DNA of 64,000 nt from Halomonas sp. (GTDB lineage: Bacteria > Pseudomonadota > Gammaproteobacteria > Pseudomonadales > Halomonadaceae). The position numbers and the translations under genes were made by a program. Positions 8,691-17,377 of this stretch are shown in pieces (position 1 is the stretch's first letter; the number at the start of each line of letters is the position of its first letter). The notes beneath the pieces are model-generated. The model was given only the letters and a program-made list of their open reading frames with translations, had not been told where the DNA came from and did no database searches. The stretch lies in NCBI RefSeq assembly GCF_020832045.1, contig NZ_JAFIFK010000032.1, positions 38,600-102,599 of the forward strand, in the 5' to 3' direction.

Positions 8691-10864
8691 CTTATTGGCT
8701 CGTCGATTCATTAGTCTATCTGCTGTATGGCCTCAAGTGGCTGGCCATCGTGTTGGCGGTGATCATGCTGGTGCTCGGCATCGATGATCTTTTCATCGAT
8801 CTCGTCTACTGGACGCGGCGTCTCAAGCGCCGCCTGGGTGTCTACCGGCACCAGCCACGGGCCGACGAAGCGCGACTTTATAAAGCCAAGGAACAGCCAC
8901 TCGCGGTGATGATCCCGGCATGGCAGGAAAAAGGGGTCATAGGTGAAATGGCACGCCTGGCGGCGCATCATCTCGACTACGAGAATTACCAGATATTCGT
9001 CGGCACCTACCCCAACGATCCCGATACCCAACAAGAAGTCGACGTCGTCTGCCAGCAGTTCAACAATGTGCACAAGGTAGTCTGTGCACGCCCCGGCCCC
9101 ACCAGCAAGGCAGACTGCCTCAACAACGTCATCGATGCCATTCTGCGCTTCGAGCAGGCGGCGGGCATCTCGTTTGCCGGCTTCGTGCTGCACGATGCCG
9201 AGGATGTCATCTCGCCGCTCGAACTCCGCTTGTTCAATTATCTGCTGCCCGCCAAGGATCTGGTTCAGGTACCGGTGTTCCCCTTCGTACCGCGCGCCCG
9301 CAACTTCAACGGTAGCCACTACATCGATGAGTTCGCCGAGTATCACGGTAAGGACGTGACGGTACGCGAGGCACTGGCCGGGCAGGTCCCAAGCGCCGGT
9401 GTCGGCACCTGCTTCAGCCGTAAAGCCATACTTACCCTGCTCGAAGAGGGCGACGGCATCGCCTTCGATACCTGGAGCCTGACTGAAGACTACGATATCG
9501 GTTTTCGCCTCAAGCAGAAGGGGCTGACGGGCATCCTCGCCCACTATTCGGTTAGCGATTCCACACTCTCGCCCTTTCGCGAGCAACGCTGGGGCGCCAG
9601 CGAGTTCACCAGCAACCTCATCTGCGTACGAGAGCATTTCCCAAAGCGCCTGAGTGCCATCATTCGGCAGAAATCGCGCTGGATCACCGGCATCGTCTTT
9701 CAGGGCACCAGGAGCCTCGGCTGGCGCGGAAATCTGGCCACGCTCTACTTTCTGTGGCGCGACCGCCGTGGACTGATCGCCTATCCGGTCGGGCTGCTGG
9801 TCAATCTGTTGTTCCTGCTCCTACTGGCGCTCTGGATCAGCAGCTGGCTGTTGCCCGATACCTGGCGCTTCCCGCCGATATTGGTAGGCGATCTGCTGTT
9901 CTGGCTACTGGTGATAAACGGTGTCCTGCTGCTCAATCGTCTGTTGCAACGCGGCTATTTCGTCACCGTCTACTACGGCTTCGTTCAGGGCCTGCTCTCG
10001 ATGCCACGCATGATGTGGAGCAACCTGATCAACTTCCTGGCCAACCTGCGCGCCTTTCGCATCTACTTCGCCTCCGGCAAAGAACGACGCCTGGCCTGGG
10101 ACAAGACCACGCATGAGTTTCCCGTTTTGAGTGAGGCTCGGCGCAACCCCGTCGGGGGCATTCTGATCGCGAAGGGCTTTATCGACCAAGCGACGCTGAA
10201 TGACGTACTGGCCAGCCCGCGCCAGCGGCGCCTGGGTCGCGAGTTGCTGCGGCGTGGTCATGTCACCAGCCGACAGCTGGCGGAAGCGCTCGCTGAGCAA
10301 TCGGGTCAGCGCTGGCAGGAGATAGATCCGTTCACGCTGAAGCGCGAAGTGGTCGAACTGCTGCCCGCCAAACTCGCACTGCGCTATGCGGTACTGCCTA
10401 TCGCGGAAGAGAACGGCGTGCTGATACTCGCCAGTGAGGACCCACTCAGTCCGGTGGTGGTAGGTGCGCTGCGTCGCCAGACCCAACGCGACATCGGCTT
10501 TCGCATCGTGCCCCAGGGTCGCGTGACGGTAGGGCTGCGCTACTGGTACCTGAAGGAAGAGATACCGCCGGCTTTGAGCTCACGGGCTACGAACCCGATC
10601 CCGCAGGACGAGGATGATGCCCTGATGGAGGCTTATTGCCGTCATCAGCTGCTGCTCGGTGAGTTGATCCAGGAGCGAGGCCATCTCCCCGTTCAAATGA
10701 TGAATCAGGCGCTGATCGACTTCGACCCCGAAGCCAGCTCGCTCGGCCAGCATCTGCTGCAGAGAGGACTCATCAGCGAAGCCACGCTGAAGCAGGCCAT
10801 CGAAGAGCAGGCTAAAGAACAGGCTGCCGCCATGAACGTGCTGCGCCAGCAAGGTGAAAAATGA
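8687..10864 (+). CDS. nfrB: NfrB-like glycosyltransferase with C-terminal MshEN-type repeats
   Basis: GT2-type region (AWQEKGVIGEM, FVLHDAEDVISPLELRLFNYL, TEDYDIGFRL) plus two RLG-L-G-L-Q type motifs. Confidence 0.88.
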   Translation: MTYWLVDSLVYLLYGLKWLAIVLAVIMLVLGIDDLFIDLVYWTRRLKRRLGVYRHQPRADEARLYKAKEQPLAVMIPAWQEKGVIGEMARLAAHHLDYENYQIFVGTYPNDPDTQQEVDVVCQQFNNVHKVVCARPGPTSKADCLNNVIDAILRFEQAAGISFAGFVLHDAEDVISPLELRLFNYLLPAKDLVQVPVFPFVPRARNFNGSHYIDEFAEYHGKDVTVREALAGQVPSAGVGTCFSRKAILTLLEEGDGIAFDTWSLTEDYDIGFRLKQKGLTGILAHYSVSDSTLSPFREQRWGASEFTSNLICVREHFPKRLSAIIRQKSRWITGIVFQGTRSLGWRGNLATLYFLWRDRRGLIAYPVGLLVNLLFLLLLALWISSWLLPDTWRFPPILVGDLLFWLLVINGVLLLNRLLQRGYFVTVYYGFVQGLLSMPRMMWSNLINFLANLRAFRIYFASGKERRLAWDKTTHEFPVLSEARRNPVGGILIAKGFIDQATLNDVLASPRQRRLGRELLRRGHVTSRQLAEALAEQSGQRWQEIDPFTLKREVVELLPAKLALRYAVLPIAEENGVLILASEDPLSPVVVGALRRQTQRDIGFRIVPQGRVTVGLRYWYLKEEIPPALSSRATNPIPQDEDDALMEAYCRHQLLLGELIQERGHLPVQMMNQALIDFDPEASSLGQHLLQRGLISEATLKQAIEEQAKEQAAAMNVLRQQGEK

Positions 10865-13800
10865 AATATCCGCTGATGTTAGGGCTGCTGGTGCTACCCA
10901 GCCTGTCCGCTGTAAACGCCGATGATCTCGGCGATTTCGACGCCTTTCGTAGCTACCCATATCTCGACCGTGGCTATCGCGAGGCCGAGCGCAACGACTG
11001 GCGCGAGGTGGAACGTACCATGCGCCACCTGCTGGAACGTGTGCCGCAGCACCAGGAGGCCCAGCGACTGCTGGTCCAGGCACTGGCGCAGCAGCACCGT
11101 TTTGAAGCCGCCGAACAGGCGGCGCTTAGGCTGGGCGAGGCCGAAGGAGCGACACTACTGGAGCTGCGCTTGGCCTGGATCGAGCAGGACCCGCCCAACC
11201 GCGAGCGCGTCCAGGCATGGTTGGAAGAAGCCCACGACGAAACACGCGAACGGTTGTGGCTGGCCTACGCTCAGTCGCTGGAACAGCGCGCAGGTACCTC
11301 TGAGGCGCTGACCTGGCTCGGTGGGCTCGAACCGAACGGGGACGAAACGCCATTGCGACGCTGGCGCGCCGGTTTGGCCGAACAGCTTCAGGACTGGCCC
11401 CGGGTGGAACGGGAACTGGCCTCCCTGGCCGACCGAAACCAACTGAGCGACGACGACTGGCAGCGCTTGATGATCGCCCATCTGCAGGCCAGCAACCTGG
11501 ACGCCGCCGACGCCCTGTTGGCTCAAGCACCGGACCCCGAGCGCGGCCGCAAGATGCTCATAGTTGCCAGCCAACGTGCCGTTGCCAGCCAGGACCATGA
11601 GCAGGCCAAGCAGTGGCTGCTGGAGCTCGCCACCATGCAGAGCCTGACACGAGAGCAGCAGATGAGCCTGATCGAGCTGGCCCGCGAGACCCGCGATCTC
11701 GAACTCTTTACCGCCTTGGGCCGCGACTCCGGGGTGAGCTGTCTCGACCGCACCCAGTGGCTAGCCGATCATGCCGAGTCTCGGGCTCGCCAGGAACTCG
11801 CCACCTGTCTCCCCGGCGAGGATCCAGGGCAGTGGCTGGTACTCGCGCAGCAGTTGGAAGCCTTCGATGTGCTCGAGCAGCATACGCTCGAAGGGTCTCA
11901 GGAAAGCCAACGTCAGGCACTGTTGCTAGAGCTTTGGCAAGGGAGTGGCGATACCCGTCGTGCACGCGATTGGCTGGCCGCGCAGCCTGAGTCGCCCTTC
12001 ACTCTCCGGCAGCGCGCCGAACTGTACCAACAGGCGGGCGAGACGGCGCAGGCCGCCAACATGTGGGAGCGTTTGCACCGCCTCGATGACGACCCGGCAG
12101 CGCTCGATCAAGCCAGTTATCTGTATCTCGAACTTGACCAGCCCGAACGCGCCCTGGCACTGCTTGAGCCGGCCTTCGACCGCTACGGTAGCAACCTGCC
12201 CCGGCGTATCCTGACGCGCCTAGCATCGCTCTATGCCAACCCCGATCACCCGATGCCGCCCCAACGCGCCGCGGCCCTGCTGCCGGTGCTCGCAGAAGAA
12301 CCGCGTCGTCTACTGCTAGTACGGCTGGCAAGCGAGGACATGTGTGATGTCGTTTCACGCAGCATCGGTGAAACACCTACCCAAGCCGGCGAGTGGCATG
12401 CCCTGGGCACCTGCGCTATGCCAGAAAGACCCGGAGAAGCGGTGGTGCACTACCGCCAGGCGCTCGCCATGGGCGATTCGCAGAGCCAACTGCCGCTTGC
12501 CTACGCCCTGCAGGCTGCCGGCGACGCCCCGGCGGCCTATTCGCTGTGGCAAACACTTGCACCCGAGACACTCGACTCCGCCGCCGCCATGGCCGCCGCA
12601 CGCAGTGCCGTGGCTGTAGGCGAAACAGCTCAGGCAGAGCACTTTTGGACACATGGCGAACCGCAGCATGGCGATGATTGGCAGACAGGCGCCGACATTG
12701 CGCTCGCCCTCGGCAACACCGAAGCTGCACGGCAACGTCAACGTCAAGCCCTGGAGCACGAGCCTCAAGCGGAACGCTACTACTCCGCTGCGGCCACCGC
12801 TCGCACCTTGGGCGACGAAGCGCAGGCCAATGCCTGGCTGGCAGAGGCAGCCGAGCTGGCGCCCGACAACCCGATCTATCGACTCGACCACGCATTGCGC
12901 CTGGCCACTAGCGATGACGAGGTACAGCGCCAAGACGCCCTTCCCTTGCTGGAGCGCAGCCTGGCGGCCTACCCCGAAAACCATCAGCTGCGCGAGACAC
13001 TGGCGGCGCGCCATATCGAAGCGGGAGACAATCCGGCTGCGCGACAGCGGCTGCGTGAAGGCATCGACCTGGTGCGCCGGCCCCTCCACGTGGGTGACGA
13101 GACGCCTGCCGAACTGATCCAGAGACACTACCAGATGCGGCGTCAACACGAGACCCTGTCAAGGCGCAACCGCGTGTCGCTGACAGCCACGTCGTCCCCT
13201 GCCGCGGTTACGGCAACCGAGCGAAACCAGCGTCGACAGAGCACCTCCACTCTCACCTGGGATCACGCCCTGGGCGATGAACCGATTCGCAACGGACGCC
13301 AGCTCGCCCTGTTCGGACGCGTGCAGCATAGCGGCTCGCTGGGAAGCAACGACCGTTTGGGCACCGGTGTCGGTCTGCGAGCCAAGCCGTTTGCTGCCCA
13401 GAACGTGAACTTCATTACTGAGCTCTACCACGAGCAAGATATTAACGGTGACGATACGGACGATACGGACGATACGCGTACCGAACCGCTGCTGCGCATG
13501 ATGGCCAGCTTTCTCGATCAGGGGGAATTCCGTAACGATTGGCGTACCGACGAGACCCACTGGCAGGAACGCTCCCTCTATACTGACTTGGCATGGTGGA
13601 CGCGCTCAGGCAACAAGAGCGCTCTAGCGCGCTATCGCTATGGCCAGGCTTACACGCTGCCAGTGGAAAGCCCACAGACGCTGATGCCTTACGTCATGGC
13701 CCAGGCCAGCGCCAGCGAGGAGGAGCGCTGGGAGCACGATACGCGGGTCGGTGTCGGGCTGCGTTGGCAGCGCTGGTTCGACGAGGATAGCTACAACGCC

Positions 13801-13905
13801 TACCGCGGTAACGTCGCCCTGCGCGTGGAGTACCAACATTCCCTGGGCGGCGAGTTGCACGATAACGAAGGCGGCTTCATGGCCGGCCTGGAGGTCAATT
13901 TTTGA
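10861..13905 (+). CDS. nfrA: NfrA-like outer-membrane protein (signal peptide, TPR domain, C-terminal barrel)
   Basis: Starts in the nfrB stop (ATGA); long alpha-helical repeats then beta-rich C-terminus ending in ...EGGFMAGLEVNF. Confidence 0.8.
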   Translation: MKYPLMLGLLVLPSLSAVNADDLGDFDAFRSYPYLDRGYREAERNDWREVERTMRHLLERVPQHQEAQRLLVQALAQQHRFEAAEQAALRLGEAEGATLLELRLAWIEQDPPNRERVQAWLEEAHDETRERLWLAYAQSLEQRAGTSEALTWLGGLEPNGDETPLRRWRAGLAEQLQDWPRVERELASLADRNQLSDDDWQRLMIAHLQASNLDAADALLAQAPDPERGRKMLIVASQRAVASQDHEQAKQWLLELATMQSLTREQQMSLIELARETRDLELFTALGRDSGVSCLDRTQWLADHAESRARQELATCLPGEDPGQWLVLAQQLEAFDVLEQHTLEGSQESQRQALLLELWQGSGDTRRARDWLAAQPESPFTLRQRAELYQQAGETAQAANMWERLHRLDDDPAALDQASYLYLELDQPERALALLEPAFDRYGSNLPRRILTRLASLYANPDHPMPPQRAAALLPVLAEEPRRLLLVRLASEDMCDVVSRSIGETPTQAGEWHALGTCAMPERPGEAVVHYRQALAMGDSQSQLPLAYALQAAGDAPAAYSLWQTLAPETLDSAAAMAAARSAVAVGETAQAEHFWTHGEPQHGDDWQTGADIALALGNTEAARQRQRQALEHEPQAERYYSAAATARTLGDEAQANAWLAEAAELAPDNPIYRLDHALRLATSDDEVQRQDALPLLERSLAAYPENHQLRETLAARHIEAGDNPAARQRLREGIDLVRRPLHVGDETPAELIQRHYQMRRQHETLSRRNRVSLTATSSPAAVTATERNQRRQSTSTLTWDHALGDEPIRNGRQLALFGRVQHSGSLGSNDRLGTGVGLRAKPFAAQNVNFITELYHEQDINGDDTDDTDDTRTEPLLRMMASFLDQGEFRNDWRTDETHWQERSLYTDLAWWTRSGNKSALARYRYGQAYTLPVESPQTLMPYVMAQASASEEERWEHDTRVGVGLRWQRWFDEDSYNAYRGNVALRVEYQHSLGGELHDNEGGFMAGLEVNF

Positions 13906-14789
13906 TGCGAATCTTGACGATGACGCTGGCATTCCTGTTGGCGCTGTCGGCACATGCCGACGAGCACCTGTTCTATCAGCCGCATAACAGTGATGCCGCT
14001 CTCAGTGACAGCGAGTGGCAAACTCTCTGGCGCAGTACGGTGGAGCACGGTGTGGAAACGCTGATCGTGCAGTGGACGCGCCATGGCGACGACGACTTCG
14101 GCGGTAGCGATGGGTGGCTAGCGGTTACCCTGCGTGCCGCCCAGCGGGAAGGTCTGGGCTTGATTCTCGGGCTGCGCCACGATCCGGAGTATTACAACAT
14201 ACTCCCTGACGACCAGCGCTTCGCCAGCTACTGGTATCAGCAGTCGAGCCACGGCCTGGCCCAGCATGAAGCGCTGGGGGAATGGGGTCTCGATGTCGAG
14301 GGTTGGTACATGCCGCTCGAACTCGACGACTACCTGTTCGAAAATCCGGCTACCCGAAGAGAGCTCGAAACCCAGTTGAGGTCGCTGGCCTCGCGTCTCG
14401 ATCGGCCGCTGCATATCAGCGCTTTCACGGGGGGAATTCTCTCTCCCGATGTGTATGCCCGCTGGCTGGGCGAGCTCGCGGATGCCGGCATACAGGTGTG
14501 GTGGCAGGACGGCCACGGCACCCAGGCACTGCCCCTCCCGGTCAGAGAGGCCTACGCCGAAGCGCTGGACTGCCGTATCGGCATCGTACGAGAGGCGTTC
14601 GTTCAGATCAGCGAGCCTGACGCCCCCTTCCAGGCCATTCCTGGCGAGCCGGCCCAGGTCCCCGCCTGCCATCCAAGCGCCGTGTTCTCGCTGCGCTATC
14701 GCCCTTGGGCCGATATGTTGCGGTCAAACTCGAGCGACAGCGCCCTTAGTGCCGCAGCCCCGGCCAGGCAGGCAGCGAAGCTAAAGTGA
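13905..14789 (+). CDS. DUF4434 (TIM-barrel-like) secreted protein, YbcH-like
   Basis: TGATG overlap with nfrA; signal peptide; LFYQPHNSDAALSDSEWQTLWRSTVEHGVETLIVQWTRHG. Confidence 0.75.
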   Translation: MRILTMTLAFLLALSAHADEHLFYQPHNSDAALSDSEWQTLWRSTVEHGVETLIVQWTRHGDDDFGGSDGWLAVTLRAAQREGLGLILGLRHDPEYYNILPDDQRFASYWYQQSSHGLAQHEALGEWGLDVEGWYMPLELDDYLFENPATRRELETQLRSLASRLDRPLHISAFTGGILSPDVYARWLGELADAGIQVWWQDGHGTQALPLPVREAYAEALDCRIGIVREAFVQISEPDAPFQAIPGEPAQVPACHPSAVFSLRYRPWADMLRSNSSDSALSAAAPARQAAKLK

Positions 14790-15986
14790 TTGGCCGCAGG
14801 CCACACCCGATGCCCAGGCCCACTGGAAGTTGTAGCCGCCGAGTTCACCGGTCACGTCGAGAACTTCACCGATGAAGCGCAGCTGAGGCAGGCCCTCGAC
14901 GCTGAAGTCCTTCGACGAGATCGCAGCGGTATCGACGCCACCCAGCGTCACCTCGGCGGTACGCCAGCCCTCGGTGCCGGCGGGCTTGAGCCGCCAGGCC
15001 CCCAAGCGGGCCTGCCAGGTTTCGATTCGCGTATTGGAAAGCTCGGCCAACGGCGGGTCCTCGTCGTGCCACTCGACCAGCGCCTGGGCCAAACGTCGGG
15101 GCAGCCGCTCACCAAGCCAGGTGGAAAGCTGACGGCGCGGCGTGGTAGCGCGAGCCTGCGCCAGGGCGCCGGCAATCTCGCACGCGGGCAATAGATCGAT
15201 CTCGAGTTCGTCGCCGGGCTGCCAGTAGCTGGATATCTGCAACATGCCCGGACCGGAAAGGCCGCGGTGGGTGAACAGCATCGGCTCGCGATAGCGACGC
15301 TCGCGCCCCGGGCCCAATCGCTGATCGTCACGCACGACGCCGACCGCCACCTCACAGCTCACTCCGGCTAGCTCGGCCGCCCGTGCTTTCCACTGCGAGG
15401 TCAAGGTGAACGGCACCAGCGCCGGGCGCGTCTGCGTGACTGCCAGACCGAACTGGCGAGCGACGTCATAGCCGAAACCGGTGGCTCCCATGGTAGGAAT
15501 GGAAAGCCCGCCGGTAGCAATCACCACTGCGCCGGTATCGAAACTCCCACCAGAAGTGGTGAGCCGCATGCCCTCGCCTCTCCGCTCGATCCGCTCCACC
15601 GAGGTATTGAGGCACAGCTCGACACCGGCCCACTCGCACTCGGTCAGCAGTACGTCGAGCATGTCCTTGGCGGAGTGAGCGCAGAAAAGCTGCCCTGGCG
15701 CCTTTTCCACATAATCCATGCCGTGGCGTTCCACCAGCTCGACGAAGTGCTCGGGGCGATAACGCTTCAAGGCTGAAATACAGAAGTGGGGATTGGCAGA
15801 GAAGAAGTTGGCCGGCCCGGTGGCCAGGTTGGTGAAGTTGCAGCGCCCGCCGCCGGACATCAGGATCTTGCGGCCCGGCTTTTTGGCGTGATCGAGCACC
15901 AGCACGCGCCGCCCCGCATAGCCGGCGGTGAGGGCGCACATCAGCCCGGCCGCACCCGCGCCTATCACTACCACATCCGGTTGCAT
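14781..15986 (-). CDS. YhiN/HI0933-type NAD(P)/FAD-dependent oxidoreductase
   Basis: VVIGAGAAGLMCALTAG, KILMSGGGRCNFTN, LGGYNFQWAWASG. Confidence 0.9.
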   Translation of the reverse strand: MQPDVVVIGAGAAGLMCALTAGYAGRRVLVLDHAKKPGRKILMSGGGRCNFTNLATGPANFFSANPHFCISALKRYRPEHFVELVERHGMDYVEKAPGQLFCAHSAKDMLDVLLTECEWAGVELCLNTSVERIERRGEGMRLTTSGGSFDTGAVVIATGGLSIPTMGATGFGYDVARQFGLAVTQTRPALVPFTLTSQWKARAAELAGVSCEVAVGVVRDDQRLGPGRERRYREPMLFTHRGLSGPGMLQISSYWQPGDELEIDLLPACEIAGALAQARATTPRRQLSTWLGERLPRRLAQALVEWHDEDPPLAELSNTRIETWQARLGAWRLKPAGTEGWRTAEVTLGGVDTAAISSKDFSVEGLPQLRFIGEVLDVTGELGGYNFQWAWASGVACGQSL

Positions 15987-16143
15987 GCTCCACCTACGCC
16001 GCTTGGGTTGCCACTCCTCAGGGCTGCGCATTCTAGCAGCAGAAATGAAACAAGCCCATGGCGGTCAAGCATCTCCTTACCATCACAGAGCCTAATCCTG
16101 CCTACCCGCTGAGAGCCCCGCCTCCGACATCATCCCGCTTGTG

Positions 16144-16156
16144 TACAATCATTGTA
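16144..16156. promoter_or_regulatory. Perfect inverted repeat TACAAT-C-ATTGTA overlapping a TATAAT box, upstream of the RND operon
   Basis: Direct reading; typical operator geometry for a local repressor. Confidence 0.45.
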
Positions 16157-16276
16157 TAATTATATACGCTAGGCGTTTTCGCATTGTTGTCACACTTGCA
16201 GCACCAAGAATAAGTAGCCTGATAAAGGATGCCAGGATGGCACCCTCTCATGCCGCCAAAATGACAAGAGCCACCC

Positions 16277-17377
16277 ATGACCATATCGCGCAATTCTTTT
16301 CCGGGGGCCTGGCGCTGGCTTGCGCCGCTCTGCGTTCTGCTGATCGTGTCGCTACCGCTAGCCGCCCAGGACCGCACCTCCGTCATCGGCGCCCGAGCCG
16401 AAGTCCAGCCTTGGTCCGACCCGCTTGAAGCACTGGGCACCCTGCGTGCCGACGAGAGCGTGACGCTATCGGCCACGGTAACGGAGATTGTCGCCGAGCT
16501 GAACTTTCGAGATGGCGAAGCGGTAGAAGCCGGCCAACTGCTGATCCGCTTGGAAGACGGTGAAGTACAGGCCCAGCTGCGCGCCGCCCAGGCCCTGCGC
16601 GATGAGCGCCGCAGCGCCGTCGACCGCCTGAGCCAACTGCAGAACCGTAACATGGCGCCTCGCGCCGACGTGGAAGACAGCCAAGCCCGGCTGCGCCAGG
16701 TTGAAGCGGACATACAGGGGCTGGAAGCGCGGCTAACCAATTACCGACTACGCGCTCCCTTCGAGGGCGTGGTCGGGTTTCGCAACATCAGTGTCGGCAG
16801 CCTGGTCACCCCTGGCACCGAACTGGTCACCCTCGACAAGCTTGACGTCATGAAGCTCGACTTCAGCGTGCCGGAGCTTCACCTGGCGATACTCGAGCCA
16901 GGCCTGGCGCTCTCGGCGCGCAGCGTGGCCTTCCCCGATGAGATATTCGAGGGCGAGGTGAGCAGCATCGGCTCGCGGGTCGACCCGGTCAGCCGCAGCG
17001 TGACGATTCGTGCCGAAATCGACAATCCTGAGCTGCGCCTTCGCCCAGGCATGCTGATGGAAGTGGTCCTGCAACGCAGCCCGCGGCAGGCCGTTGTCAT
17101 CCCCGAATCGGCATTGATCCCCAGTGGAGACCGACAATACGTGCTGGTGATCGACGAGGCCGACGAGAACCGCGTGGAGCGTCGCGAAGTGCGCGTCGGT
17201 GAGCGGCGCATCGGCCAGGCCGAGGTGCGCGAAGGGCTGGAGCCCGATGAACTGGTGGTCTCCCATGGCGTTCAGCGTGCCAGAGAAGGCGATCGCGTGA
17301 AGCTACTGGGTGTTGCCAGCGATGAAACGTCGATTCGCGAAATTCTCGAAGCGCATCGCGACGAGGGTGACACCTGA
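16277..17377 (+). CDS. RND efflux periplasmic adaptor (membrane fusion protein)
   Basis: LRADESVTLSATVTEIVAELNFRDGEAVEAGQLLIRLE; LRAPFEGVVGFRNISVGSLVTPGTELVTL. Confidence 0.92.
   Translation: MTISRNSFPGAWRWLAPLCVLLIVSLPLAAQDRTSVIGARAEVQPWSDPLEALGTLRADESVTLSATVTEIVAELNFRDGEAVEAGQLLIRLEDGEVQAQLRAAQALRDERRSAVDRLSQLQNRNMAPRADVEDSQARLRQVEADIQGLEARLTNYRLRAPFEGVVGFRNISVGSLVTPGTELVTLDKLDVMKLDFSVPELHLAILEPGLALSARSVAFPDEIFEGEVSSIGSRVDPVSRSVTIRAEIDNPELRLRPGMLMEVVLQRSPRQAVVIPESALIPSGDRQYVLVIDEADENRVERREVRVGERRIGQAEVREGLEPDELVVSHGVQRAREGDRVKLLGVASDETSIREILEAHRDEGDT

Noticed and set aside
8711-9637. 308-aa minus ORF inside nfrB
   Set aside because: Shadow ORF; the plus frame has coherent glycosyltransferase motifs.
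12355-13149. 264-aa minus ORF inside nfrA
   Set aside because: Antisense artefact within a TPR-rich coding region.
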